A stretch of 64,000 bases of DNA from Phlyctochytrium arcticum (lineage: Eukaryota > Chytridiomycota > Chytridiomycetes > Chytridiales > Chytridiaceae), in assembly GCA_025602905.1 (NCBI GenBank), contig JAHLKI010000015.1, positions 372,001-436,000 of the forward strand, read 5' to 3'. Below, in pieces: positions 1-10,763 of this stretch. Each line of letters opens with the position of its first letter. Position 1 is the stretch's first letter. The translations under genes were made by a program, and so were the position numbers. The notes below the pieces were generated by a model. It did not search any database, had not been told where the DNA came from, and saw nothing but the letters and a program-made list of their open reading frames with translations.

Positions 1-382
1 TCAATGACCAAGATTATGACACGGCCCAAGCAAGCCGAGATGCTTCCCAATGCAAGCCGGAGAGACTATAGCAAGTTGGCTCGGCAGCAAAGCCGAAAGT
101 CATAAATTAATCAGGGCGGAGGCAAGCCAACGTTCTGCATATAAGGTACAAGCGATGGAAGATGAACAAACAAGAACTCGCAGTCCTGTCTTTAGTGATG
201 AGAGGAAAGGAGGTTTTATTTCCCACGGATTAATATCAGTGGGTTGACAACAAGAACTCGTCGACGCGTCGTGGCAAGAGATGAACGTGTGAAACTGCGT
301 GTGAAAAGCTTCTATTGAGCCAAAACACTGGCCAAAGATATCGGAGAGACCAAACAAAAAAATTACAGTGAATATCAACTAA
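1..382 (-). repeat. Inverted copy of the F-box array spacer
   Basis: The first ~380 bases read, on the minus strand, like the spacer that follows each F-box gene (best match about 10222-10580). Shared landmarks are the double ACGCGT palindrome (here near 260-275), the motif around the TTTGGTCTCTCCGATCTC block, and the sequence around CCGTGTCATAATCTTGG, which lies right at the window edge. Homology fades near 382. It shows that the F-box repeat unit once extended, in opposite orientation, to the left of the MULE transposase and the kinase. No gene is visible in 383-835 apart from the transposase promoter. Confidence 0.8.
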
Positions 383-835
383 GCAAATTCCACGACATGT
401 ATGAAGTACCTTGTCCACTACATGGAACGTTTTATCTTCGCAGTTAAAACGAGGACTTCCATTCCGGGTGCCTATCGGGCGCTGTAATATCCGGATCGAT
501 CCACTTTGGCCGTGTCGCGTTCGTTCAACTTGCCCGGCGAGATCCCTCCAGAGTCCAGAGATCACTACCGCTCATTGCAACTTCAACCCAACAACGAAAC
601 TGCCAGATCTAGCTTTCCGTCTTCGCCCATACTTATAACACCCCTACCTTTCTGTCTTCACCCACTTTCATCACACCTCTCTCAGTAAAAAGCCAGGATC
701 TGTGTTTTTGGAGCGTGCTCTGTTTGCTGTCATTACCTTTGTAGGTCAATCAAGGTATTGTATAGTATGATATTTTGAACCACCGTTTTCTTGTACACAT
801 GAGTCCTGATCAGAAACAAACTATCGGCCTTCAGT

Positions 836-2914
836 ATGTCTCAACTTCGTGCCGCCAATATTGATCGTGCCAGAAGCTCGTCAATCTATTACCGCCGTCA
901 AAGACTTTTTCATCCTATCACAGCTTTCGAAATACCCCTACAGGATTTTGCTGCGGAGTGGAAGCTTGGCGACAACTTCTGGACGCAGTACAATAACACT
1001 ACTTCTGCTAAAACTGGAAAACAGACCATCTCCTACAAATGCAAGTTTGTCAAACACCGCAAGTCTTCGGGGAAACGACCTGACAAGGAAAATTGCCCAC
1101 AGAAGAAGAGAAGACTTACGAGTGTCTTCACCAAAGTTGAATGCCCCGCACGCTTGGATGTTGTTATTGACAAAAACAACAATCTGGTTACCATTCGACA
1201 TGCTATTGGTCATACTGAGCATAGTGAAGGGCACGATATTGCGGACGCGGATGATTGTCATCTGTGTAGCCACGCCTCTGACTACATCAAGGACGAGGCG
1301 GAATCGCCGTATGCTCACGCAGATATTGCGAAAGCGTTGCCCGTCATAATCATGCGTGCAACGTCTCCTGCCCGTGTCAGCGCGCTCGGTCTGGATCGCG
1401 TCTCCGCCCGTGCTGTCTACAACGCATGCTGGAGAGAGCGTCGGGAGCAGGCAGCTCCTCCAGGGTCATTGGCGGAAGACGTGAAGCAGGCTATTGAGTA
1501 CCTGACCGCTGAAGGCTACATTGTTAAGAGACTTTTATCTGGATCTGACGGACGGGCCGACGAAGGATTTACTTTTGCCGTGAAGGAAAGTTTGAGCCTT
1601 CTTCCAAAGTGCAGTTATTTGGTTTTACTCGACTCCACCCACAAGACAAACCGGTACGATTGGAGATTATTTACTTGTATGATCCGAAATCAGCAAGGCA
1701 GTTGGCTGCCGGCAGCGCAATTCTTTGTCAGTAACGAAAATGGTGATGCAGTCGCGTTGGGTCTGCAGCAAGTAAGAGAAATGGTTGAAGAGGTGTGCGG
1801 GGTCAAGTGGCAACCACGAAATATCCAGGTCGATCAGTCCAATATCGAGAAAAACGGAATATTGCTGGCATTCCCGGGAATGTACGCAGGAGAGGAGGAA
1901 GTTAAAGTTCGATATTGCAAGGTAACGTTCTAATTTGAGCGCAAGAACGCATCCCCAGATTTTGAATTATCCTAGGTCCATGTCGCCCGCACTTTCATGC
2001 GTCGCCTAGCTACCCACAAACCTACATATGCCAAAATGCTGCAGGCACTAAACAAAACGACCATGGTCGGTGCCACGGCGTTGCTACGAGAGGCCATTAC
2101 CGATGCTCCAGAAAAGCTTGGAAACTATTTGGAAAGTTATTGGGCAAATCCTGCTGTACTGGATTGCTGGACAATGGCCGCGCGTCAACATTCTCCCACC
2201 CTGCTACAGATGACTTCAACAAATCCATTAGAATCTTATCATCGACTAGTCAAAGCAGACAGAAACTGTGGCAAATTCTCAAGTATTCAAAAAGCGTGTG
2301 TTGGTTTGTCCAAAGTCAACATACAGCGCCGCCTGGAGGCAGATCGTGCCGAAGTTTTGTTCAAATCAAAGGTATTGAAGGATACTGAAGATCACCCTAA
2401 CATAGGTCGCTTCCCACTGCCTGTTCAGCGCCTCTTGATCGAACAGTACAACTCGGTAGAAAACCGAGTCGTCAAAGGAAAGCTGGCCCCTGATTACGAT
2501 ACCCTTGAGTGCAATTGCCTCTTTGCCAGACAGTATTTGTTGCCCTGCAAGCATGCTTTTCATGCTAACCTATTCGCAGAGGAGCCAATTTTGACCGACG
2601 AGGTTTGGGATCGATATGCGCAAATGTTTGACGAGTGCGGTTTCGAGGTTTATGAAACGATTTCTCGGGTACCTGTGGAAAGAGAGGAAGTCAGCCCCGT
2701 CGATATCTACAGAGATTACAGGAAGCGACAGGTGAAAGAGGCCGATGAAAGGCTGCTTAACCATTATTTTCGACTTGAAGACAAGGTGACAGAAGGTGAT
2801 CCGTTGGCAACTGAGCGTCTCCTTCAGTTCATTGAGAGATTGCAAACTTTTGTGACCGAGGAATCGCAGATTAACTGGACTTTCTCTTCGCATAGCGGGA
2901 CTTTATCTACCTAG
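836..2914 (+). CDS. Mutator-like (MULE) transposase with SWIM zinc finger
   Basis: Two exons (836-1921 and 1976-2914) join across a 54-nt GT-AG intron at a codon boundary and give about 674 residues. An N-terminal Cys/His-rich segment resembles FAR1/WRKY-GCM1 DNA-binding domains (CPARL, then IGHTEHS). The MULE DDE domain follows: first Asp in LLDSTHKTN, second in QVDQSN, third acidic residue in NPLESYHR. A C-terminal SWIM finger reads CNC...LLPCKHAF. All expected catalytic and zinc positions are present and there is no internal stop, so the gene could be active or domesticated. Terminal inverted repeats were not found by eye. It sits between an inverted F-box spacer and the kinase gene. Start chosen as the first ATG of the open frame. 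Confidence 0.85.
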
Positions 2915-3023
2915 CTGTTACCTACTTTTATTTAATAGTAATATCATGATTTTTCTCCCTATGAATGGGTGTGTACCAATGGAGGTTACGGCGAGCAATT
3001 GGTGGGAAATTCTCTGGAAATCC

Positions 3024-3097
3024 GGGTGCGTATATTCTTGCGGAGGACGCGTTGTTGGATCGAACCACACGCATTTTACTTCGCCCGATACGCACCC
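3024..3097. repeat. Short inverted repeat (hairpin-forming)
   Basis: GGGTGCGTAT at 3024-3033 is matched by its exact reverse complement at 3088-3097, separated by 54 bases. It lies between the convergent 3' ends of the transposase and the kinase. It could be a transcript hairpin or the relic of a small palindromic element. Nothing else is seen between the two genes (2915-3257). Confidence 0.4.
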
Positions 3098-3257
3098 TTC
3101 CATTCCCCAATATTGCAACAACGGGTAAAATATAGAACAAAAAAGTATAGGTCAAGAGTATGGTATTCGTAAAAAAAGAAAGTGTAATATAAAGAACAAA
3201 GAAGAGAGAGTGTCCATCTAATACTACAAGTTTACGAATGTAATACAAAGTGTCCTT

Positions 3258-5618
3258 TTAAAGCTGTACATTCATCCACGAATGTCCCAGGACCTGTTCG
3301 GCAGTCGGTCGTCGTTCCGGAATCTTTTCCAGCATCCAGTCCACCAACTGTCGGCATTCGCCACTGACCCGACGGGCAGGAGCGCGGGCGGACCCTCGCA
3401 TGGCTTCCTCCGAGCTCGCAAAGGGACATTCGCCTTCCAGCATGGTGTAGAGGAGGATGCCCATAGCCCAGACGTCGGATGGCCGGCCTTTGTATTTCTG
3501 GCCTTTGAGGATTTCGGGGGCGGCGTATTGAATGGTGCCCTGGAACCGATCAAACAATTGGGACTTCTTGTGGAGAGGTTCAAAGGCGGCCGAGCCAAAA
3601 TCGATCAGTTTGACGTGGAGATTCGAGTCAATGACAATGTTTTCGTCTTTGAGGTCGCGGTGGACGATGCCGCGGGTGTGGAGGTAGGAGACGGCGTCGG
3701 CGATTTGGCGGAATACGTGGCGGGCGTGGCGTTCGGGGAGGTGGGTGTTTTGTTCGATGCATTCGAAAAGGTCCATGCTGGATTTGCGGGTGAGGCGGGT
3801 GGGCAGAGGGTAAGATTGAGTGCGGAGGAGAGGAGGTGGGATGGGTTTTCTTGCTTGTGGCTGAACGTGATTGGGTTGTGGGATGGCTGATGGGGGTTCC
3901 GGTTGTTCTTTGGGTAGAGATGATGATGGGGGCTCGGCGTCAAAGGGGTTGGGTTTTTCGAGGTCGGCAGGTGAAGAAGTGGTGGTAGTCGGGTCTGATG
4001 TCTGCCTCATACGGACTTGTTGGTGTGGGGCATGCTTGGGCATCAGCTGGGTCTTTGTGGTTATGGTTGGGGTGGTAGGACTAGAGGGTGTGGTGGTGGA
4101 GGTGGTGGGCAAAAGACTCTCTTCATGGCCAGCCATCTTGACTTTGAGAACAGCGGGGTGCTGTTTGATGCCGTTGGTGGTAGTAAAAGCTTCGGCGCGT
4201 CGTCGTCGGAGATCGGCAGCGGCTTCAGCCTGTTCGAGGCATTTGAGATCTTGAGCAGTACTGGATTGAGCGGCGGCAGACGATCTCAGTGTAGCATCCT
4301 CCCGGAACGGGTTATCGGTGGCATCCCATTGAGTTCCGTGCATTTCCATGACGAGGTACGCAAAACGTTCGTCTTCATAAAAGTCCTTGAAGCCAACGAC
4401 ATTGGGATGGGTGCATCGGCGGACGAGGTAGACTTCCATGGGCATGATGCCAAGATCGCGGTCGCGAGCCCACGCCGAGGCGGGGATGCGACGTTTGAGA
4501 ATGAGTTTGACGGCGACTTCGACATTGTCTTTAGTCGAGATGGCAGAGAGGACGTGGCCAAAGCCGCCCGAGCCGAGTTCGGCGGTGACGGTATAGTTTG
4601 CCAAAAAGTCTGGATTGAGGGGGTATTTGTTGAGCAGTCTTTGGACTGCCGTGAGTTCGCTGGAGGAGTCGGAGTTGTCTGGTTCCAAGGAAGACTTCAT
4701 GGGCGACTGCAGCGGCGGAGACGGGAGATGGACCTCATCGGTTGAAGAAGAGGAGGACGAGCTAGACTGGCTAGACGATCGTTCCATGTCGGCGAGCAAT
4801 GCGGCGGTAGTCATTTTTTCGTGCGGGTTTTCGGGTCGCGGCGACGGCAATGGCGAGTGGTGGTCGTTGTTGGTGTTTGTGGTAGGAGGTGTCAGGGCGG
4901 TCGTACTGATCCGTGGAAGCAAGGTTGATCCTTGGGTTGCTGCTGCTGTAGGTGCTACGACGGCGGCAGCAGCTGTGGATCTGGCTGGGCTCGTTGAGGC
5001 CGATCTTGCTGGGGGAGCTTGGCGCTGGTTGAAAAAGGCCCGGATCAAGTCCTTTTTTGTCATTTGCGGGCTAGCCGACGGCGAGGGAACAGCAGCAGCG
5101 GCTGTTGTCCGTCGTTGTTGTTGCGGTTGTGGTGGTTGCGGTGGTTGTTGTTGGGCCATTGTCGTCGATGTAAAAGTAGGAGTGAATGGAATGGTGGGAA
5201 TGGCAGGGCGACGGCCAGGTCCAGCGGGTCCGGGGCGAGAAGAAGTAGACGAAGAAAGAAGAAGGCGGTGTTGGTGCGGGGTAAAGACGGACGCCGGGCC
5301 AATGCTCCCGAGACTTGTCATCGTCGACGGATTTTGGGTTCGCGCCGCCGCTGCACTTTCACTTTCAGGGTTGGGTGGAGTTCGCGATTTTGTTGATTGT
5401 GTGGAGGCCGGATCCTCCTTCTTCTCCGTCGTCGCTGGATCGATGCCGGGAGCATTGGCAGTAGGAGTGTCGGGACTGGTGTCTTTCTGCTCACTGCTCG
5501 TCGTCGTCGTCGTCGTCGTCGTGTCCAAAGTCGTTGCCGCCGTCAAAAAAGTCGTTGTTGGAATGAAAAGTCCGCCAGAAGAGCCCCCGTTTTCCGAGTA
5601 GTCGCCGTCCATGCGCAT
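3258..5618 (-). CDS. Ser/Thr protein kinase, PAS-kinase-like, with large catalytic-domain insert
   Basis: Single exon of 786 residues. Residues 1-325 are low complexity (Thr, Ser, Pro, Gln) with no visible PAS domain. The kinase domain starts near 340: Gly-rich loop GSGGFG, VAIK-type lysine in VAVKLI, HRDLKDEN near 653, DFG near 673 and an APE motif (AAPEIL). The string around RDLKDENIVID and KLIDFGSAA is characteristic of the PASK/Psk branch, which couples nutrient state to sugar and glycogen metabolism; that role is inference here. Between the hinge (YLVMEMHG) and helix D (SSMDLFECIEQ) lies a 184-residue Ser/Thr/Pro-rich insert (about 428-611) without stops or obvious splice sites. The long plus-strand open frames opposite this gene are shadows. 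Confidence 0.85.
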   Translation of the reverse strand: MRMDGDYSENGGSSGGLFIPTTTFLTAATTLDTTTTTTTTSSEQKDTSPDTPTANAPGIDPATTEKKEDPASTQSTKSRTPPNPESESAAAARTQNPSTMTSLGSIGPASVFTPHQHRLLLSSSTSSRPGPAGPGRRPAIPTIPFTPTFTSTTMAQQQPPQPPQPQQQRRTTAAAAVPSPSASPQMTKKDLIRAFFNQRQAPPARSASTSPARSTAAAAVVAPTAAATQGSTLLPRISTTALTPPTTNTNNDHHSPLPSPRPENPHEKMTTAALLADMERSSSQSSSSSSSSTDEVHLPSPPLQSPMKSSLEPDNSDSSSELTAVQRLLNKYPLNPDFLANYTVTAELGSGGFGHVLSAISTKDNVEVAVKLILKRRIPASAWARDRDLGIMPMEVYLVRRCTHPNVVGFKDFYEDERFAYLVMEMHGTQWDATDNPFREDATLRSSAAAQSSTAQDLKCLEQAEAAADLRRRRAEAFTTTNGIKQHPAVLKVKMAGHEESLLPTTSTTTPSSPTTPTITTKTQLMPKHAPHQQVRMRQTSDPTTTTSSPADLEKPNPFDAEPPSSSLPKEQPEPPSAIPQPNHVQPQARKPIPPPLLRTQSYPLPTRLTRKSSMDLFECIEQNTHLPERHARHVFRQIADAVSYLHTRGIVHRDLKDENIVIDSNLHVKLIDFGSAAFEPLHKKSQLFDRFQGTIQYAAPEILKGQKYKGRPSDVWAMGILLYTMLEGECPFASSEEAMRGSARAPARRVSGECRQLVDWMLEKIPERRPTAEQVLGHSWMNVQL

Positions 5619-6352
5619 CAGAATGTGTCGTTGGCAGTTACTTTTCTCGTTGGATATGCTATTACTCGTACAGTATAAACTCGAACAAAGGAATGCTGGC
5701 TCGTGAATGAAAAAAGGTGGTGGTTGACACTGGTTGTTGTGGAGAAATCAAAGACCCATCGATCGCAGATCACTGATTCACCGGTTGCTGGTAACGTTAT
5801 CACGGCTAACACGAGTAGCAAGTTATCACTAACAACCGGACAGCAAGAAATAATGTTGACAAAAAAAAGGACCCTTTGGACAATATCTTGTTACAAAAGC
5901 TGTTGTTAATTCTTTGCATGCACTGGCTATCATCCGATTCATCAGAATCCAGAATTTCTCGAGATACCGCCCAATAAAACACGCCGCTCGATTTCAATGC
6001 GGACTGGCGGGAGGCTGACTCTCCACTCACTTTCCTTTGGACTTTTTCCTTCGTATCATACATTCACCCATTTCCCTTTACAACACACATTTCCTACTCC
6101 GTTTTACCCAAGCTGCATGCAAAACGTCCAGACTTTTTTCCTCGACAGCCTGGGCCGATAATAATCCGCCAATTCGCCTAAATTCCAGATTCCAGATTCC
6201 AGACCCAGAGCTTCGGCCAAAAGAATGTTACACGAGCGGCGGCCGCAGCGGGCGGCGGCGGACGCATGCGCCACACCGGGTAAATCCGGGACCGGGTACG
6301 GCTCCCTATCCAGGGCGCCAGGGATCGCCCGCGCAGATCCAGGGGTTGCCAC
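5619..6352. other. Intergenic region, divergent promoter
   Basis: About 730 bases between the divergently transcribed kinase and the first F-box gene. I see no convincing gene. It presumably carries both promoters; a GC-rich block (6235-6300) lies just upstream of the F-box start. Confidence 0.5.
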
Positions 6353-7391
6353 ATGCAAGATCTGCCAACTGAGATACCAGGGCCCCATAACTCGAATATG
6401 ATTTCGGTGCGTGGGAAAAAAAAGGGACGAGGCCGTCGTCCACAACAAAGGCCAAAACCCAACAGCTCACCTAGAACGCTGGGCGGATTGGGATTGCCAT
6501 TACCCCCTGAAATCATTGCCCAGATTGTCAAGCATTACTTGAAGGAAGACACCAACGACGACGGCATCGACGGCTGCCCACGCAAACACCGCCGAACTAT
6601 AATAGGCCAATTATCAGTCCTTAGCTTAGTCTCTCAAGCGTGGAGGGACGTTGTGCAGCCTCGCCTGTGGTCAAGAGTGAATGTGCATTATGGGACACAG
6701 GCCAAACAATTGGTGGTAGTTCATACCGCATTAGCAGCGAACCCACAGCTGGGACGCTTCATAAAGAATGTGACTTCTTTGGCTGACGAACCCGCCACTT
6801 CACATCTTCTCAAACGAGTAGCAAACCACTGTCCAAACCTGTAAGTCACCACAACCGTCACTATGTACCATTCTGGTGATCGTACTTACTCTTTTTTCCC
6901 CCCTTGGGCACGCTTATGATAGCGAAGAGATGTGGTTGGGCGACCTTACATTCAGCAACCAAGAGTTATGTGAGTTGGCCCAGAAATGTGACAAGCTTGC
7001 GCGGCTGGATCTGAGCGTCTGCCCCAATATAACGCAAGACGGCTGGATCAGAGCAGCCTCCTTCCTGAAAACCCTGCGCTTTTTAAAACTGATGGAATCT
7101 CTTGATTTCGGGGACAAGGCTGCCTGTGCAATTGTAGACTCTTGCCCACTCTTGAAAGGGCTCGATCTGTATCGAACAAATCTCACTTGTGACGGGGTTT
7201 CGTACATTATCCTCAATGCTCCCAAGTTGGTCAGATTAGTTGTTGGACTCAAGAAGGGCCGCATAGAACGCACAGAAATTGAAGCCATTTGGCGGGATCA
7301 TCCGGCCCGTCTGGACTTTCATACCGAATTTTGTAAATACGAAGCGCGTTTCACGCGGAAGAAATATGCAGAGTACCCAAAGCAAACGTAA
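6353..7391 (+). CDS. F-box/LRR protein, array copy 1
   Basis: Exons 6353-6840 and 6923-7391, phase-2 intron of 82 nt, about 318 residues. The F-box begins at LPPEIIAQIVKHYL and runs to LVSQAWRDVVQPRLW; such domains recruit Skp1 of an SCF ubiquitin ligase. Exon 2 carries leucine-rich repeats (CDKLARLDLSVCPNIT type, AMN1/FBXL-like), the likely substrate-binding part. Unlike copies 2-4 it has a ~47-residue N-terminal extension rich in Lys/Arg/Pro before the F-box, so translation could start later. It is the most diverged of the four copies. Substrate unknown. Confidence 0.8.
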
Positions 7392-7471
7392 ACATTCGAC
7401 CACTTACTACTAGGGTCATCCTTCCCACAATATACATATCGCAATCAACGGCATTCTCCATTTACTCTGCG

Positions 7472-7683
7472 TTACCCAATGTCTTCGGTTATATAATGCT
7501 GCGCGGGACAGGAATGGCCCCGGTGTCTCCAGGTCCACAGTAGGTGTCTCCGTTGTCTCGTCGTTTTTTTTATCCTGCGCTTGACAAGAGTGTCTGCACA
7601 GGTGTCTTGTATTTTTAAGCGACCTTTTGGTCTTGCGATAATTCGACTACACAAAGTCCATTCCACCAATCCGACACCCCAGA
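7472..7683 (+). repeat. F-box array spacer/promoter module, copy A
   Basis: Conserved block upstream of F-box copy 2, repeated upstream of copies 3 (about 9010-9197) and 4 (about 10590-10763). It has GTGTCTC-type short repeats, a T-run, then a nearly invariant ~110-base stretch ending at the start codon. Conservation suggests a shared promoter carried along by tandem duplication. Confidence 0.75.
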
Positions 7684-8525
7684 ATGCCTCAATTACCCAC
7701 TGAAATCATTGCTCAGATTGTAGAGCATTACGTTCCAGATGAGGGACACAACTGGGTCCATCACCCAACACTATGGGCCCTTTGCTTAGTGTCTCGAGCG
7801 TGGAAGGACGTTGCACAGCCTCACCTGTGGGCGCAAGCAGCCGTGCTATTTGGGAGACCGGTCAAACGGTTGGAGGCAGTTTATACTGCTTTAGCCGCCA
7901 ATCCACAACTGGGACGCTTCATTAAGCTTTTGATCGTTAATTTGTACAAGCTCGACACTTCAAAACTTCTCCAAACAGCCGCAAAGCTTTGTCCAAACCT
8001 GTAAGTCGCAACCACCATTATGCCTGTAGCGTTGTTGGGACCGCACTGACACGGCTTACTTTGGTCCCACACCATAGCCAAAAGTTGGAACTCACCGATT
8101 GCTCATCGAGTAATCAAGATTTTTGTGAACTGGCCAAGAAATGTGACAAGCTTACACGGCTGGCCCTGGTGGTATGCCCCAACATAACGGCAGGAGGAAT
8201 CATTAGAGCAGCTCCCTTTTTCCCACAACTGCGCAAACTTTTTCTTTGCAAGTTTCCCGATTTTGGGGACAGGGCCGTCCGTGCAATTGTCGACTCTTGC
8301 CCACTTTTGCAAAGCGTAAGACTAGAAAGCACAGATCTCACATATGACGGGTTTTTGTACGTTATGCTCAATGCACCCGCGTTGGTTGATTTATCTATTC
8401 AGGACAACGAGCGCATTGAACGACGAGGGTTTGAAGATATTTTGTGTCAGCGGCCAGTACGCTTGAAGGAACTATACGTCTGGTTTCAGTACGGTCGATG
8501 CTATTTCAACGGCTGGTCACGATGA
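7684..8525 (+). CDS. F-box/LRR protein, array copy 2
   Basis: Exons 7684-8000 and 8078-8525, intron 77 nt in phase 2 at the same codon (Leu after CPN) as in the other copies; about 254 residues. The N-terminal F-box starts at MPQLPTEIIAQIVEHY and includes LVSRAWKDVAQPHLW. Leucine-rich repeats follow in exon 2 (KLTRLALVVCPNIT, CPLLQSVRLESTDLT). The end is nearly identical to copy 3 (QDNERIERRGFEDIL), which points to recent duplication or gene conversion. Probably an SCF substrate adaptor; target unknown. Confidence 0.85.
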
Positions 8526-8639
8526 TAAAACTCAAATGTTGGCGTAAATCCTTCACAAGCGCCGGATACACTTTATCTTTCCCATATTCAAAATAAATCT
8601 ATTCTTTATGTACTCGCACCAAACGACCTTCTTTGACTT

Positions 8640-9197
8640 ATCAGAGTACATTCATCCCGATTTGTTCTGACCTGGCCCATGTTTTAGTTTACGTTTACTG
8701 AACTGTTTTGTATTTGGTCTCTCCGATCTCTTTGGCCAGTGTTTTGGTTCTGGAGAAGCTTTTCACACGTTCATCTCGTGCCACGACGCGTCGACGCGTC
8801 TTGTTGTCAATTCACTGATGTCAATCGGTGGGAAACCAAAACCTCCTTCGTCTCATCACTAGAGATTATTGCGATTTCTTGCTTGTTCATCTTCCATCGC
8901 TTCCACCTTATATTCAGAATGTTGACTTATTTCTGCACATTGTTAATTTTGGGCTTGTCTTTCCGAGTTGCATTAAGAAGCATGTCCGCTTGTCTTCAAC
9001 TTGTCGAACGTCTCGGGTACCCGATGTTTTTGACCCCGGTGTCTCCGGGTCCGGATGTCTTTGGTGTCTCGTCGTTTTTTTATTTGTCCTGCACTTGACA
9101 AGAGTGTCTGCACAGGTGTCTTGTATTTTTATGCGACCTTTTGCTCTTGCGATAATTCGGCTACACAAAGTCCATTCCACCGATCCAACACCCCAGA
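8640..9197 (+). repeat. F-box array spacer, copy B
   Basis: Spacer between F-box copies 2 and 3. The first half (8690-8900) contains a double ACGCGT palindrome and is the part found inverted at the left edge of the window. The second half repeats the upstream promoter module. Open frames read through here are not conserved between spacers and look non-coding. Confidence 0.75.
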
Positions 9198-10060
9198 ATG
9201 CCTCAATTACCCACTGAAATCATTGCTCAGATTGTAGAGCATTACCTCGACGACGACGACGATAACTACGACGATCACGGCGACCCACGCGATATCCACC
9301 AAAAATTATCGATAGAAGTCCTTTGTCTGGTTTCTCGAGCGTGGAAGGACATTGCGGAGCGTCATCTATGGGTGGAACCAGTAGTGCTAGTTCGGGCCAA
9401 ACATTTCAAGGCAGTTTATAACGCATTGTCCGTCAATCCACAGCTAGGGCGCTTCATAAGGATATTGTATGTTGATGTTATCAAGTACGACAGTTCAAAA
9501 CTTGTCCGAATAGTTGCAAGGCATTGTCCAAACCTGTAAGACACAACCACCATTATGCCTATAGCGTTGTTGGAACCGCACTGACACGGCTTACTTTGAT
9601 CGCGCATGATAGCAAAAAGTTGGATTTGTACTGTTGCCCATTGAGCAATCAGGATTTCTACGAGCTGGCCGAGAATTGTGAGAAGCTTGCTCGGCTGACC
9701 CTGGAACACTGCCCAAACATAACGGCAGAAGGCTGGATCAGGGCAGCTCCCTTTCTAAAACAACTACGCATACTTTGGCTGACCAACTTGCGCGGTTTCG
9801 AGGACAAGGCCGTCCGTGCAATTGTGGACTCTTGTCCACTTTTGGAAACGGTAGTACTAAGGAACACAGACCTCACTTGTGACGGAGTTTTGTACGTTAT
9901 GCTCAATGCACCCGCGTTGGTTGATTTATCTATTCAGGACAACGAGCGCATTGAACGACGAGGGTTTGAAGATGTTTTGTGTCACCGGCCAGTACGCTTG
10001 AAGAAACTATGCGTCTGGTTTCAGTACGATCGATGCTATTTCAACGGCTGGTCACGATGA
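9198..10060 (+). CDS. F-box/LRR protein, array copy 3
   Basis: Exons 9198-9535 and 9613-10060, 77-nt phase-2 intron, about 261 residues. Same layout as copy 2: F-box from MPQLPTEIIAQIVEHY, with an Asp-rich insertion (DDDDDNYDDHGD) after the first F-box helix, then leucine-rich repeats. The last ~60 codons are almost identical to copy 2. The intron itself is also conserved, including a CACTGAC branch-point-like motif, so the whole unit, not just the exons, was duplicated. Confidence 0.85.
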
Positions 10061-10145
10061 TAAAAGTCAAATGTTGGCGTAATTCCTCCACAAGCGCCGG
10101 ATACACTTTATCTTTCCCATATTCAAAATAAATCTATCCTTCACG

Positions 10146-10763
10146 TACTCGCACCAAACGACCTTTTTTGATCTCATCAGAGTCCCATTCAACCCGATTT
10201 GTTCTTATCTGCCCTTTGTTTTAGTTGAAATTCACTGACATGTTTTCTATTTGGTCTCTCCGATCTCTTTTGCCAGTGCTCTGGTTCTGGAGAAGCTTTT
10301 CACACGCTCATCTCTTACCACGACGCGTCGACGCGTCTTGTTGTCAACTCACTGATGTCAATCGGTGGGTAACAAAACCTATTCTTCTCTCATCACCAGA
10401 GACATCACTGCGATTTCTTGTTTGTTCATCTTCCATTGCTTGCACCTCATATTCAGAATGTTGGCCTACTTCTGCACATTATAAATTTTTGACTCTCGGC
10501 TTTGCTGCCGGACCAACTTGCTACAGATGCTTTGAGAAGCATTCCAATTTGCTTGGGACCGTGTCATAATCTTGGTCATCAACTTTCCGAACGTCTCGGT
10601 TACCCGATGTCTTTGACACCGGTGTCTGTGGTGTCTCGTCGTTTTTTTTTTGTCCTGCGCTTGACAAGAGTGTCTGCACAGGTGTCATGTATTTTGGAGG
10701 GACCTTTTGCTCTTGCGATAATTCGGGTACACAAAGTCCATTCCACCAATCCAACACCCCGGA
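10146..10763 (+). repeat. F-box array spacer, copy C
   Basis: Spacer between F-box copies 3 and 4, with the double ACGCGT palindrome (about 10321-10336), the block matching the inverted copy at 1-382, and the promoter module just upstream of copy 4. Confidence 0.75.

Noticed and set aside
4615..5601. Long plus-strand open frame (328 codons) opposite the kinase
   Set aside because: Antisense shadow of the low-complexity, GC-biased kinase N-terminus; composition is Val/Cys/Gly-rich nonsense with no motif.
8739..9180. Open frames within the F-box spacers
   Set aside because: Frames are not preserved between spacer copies; conservation is at the nucleotide level, as for a promoter or repeat.
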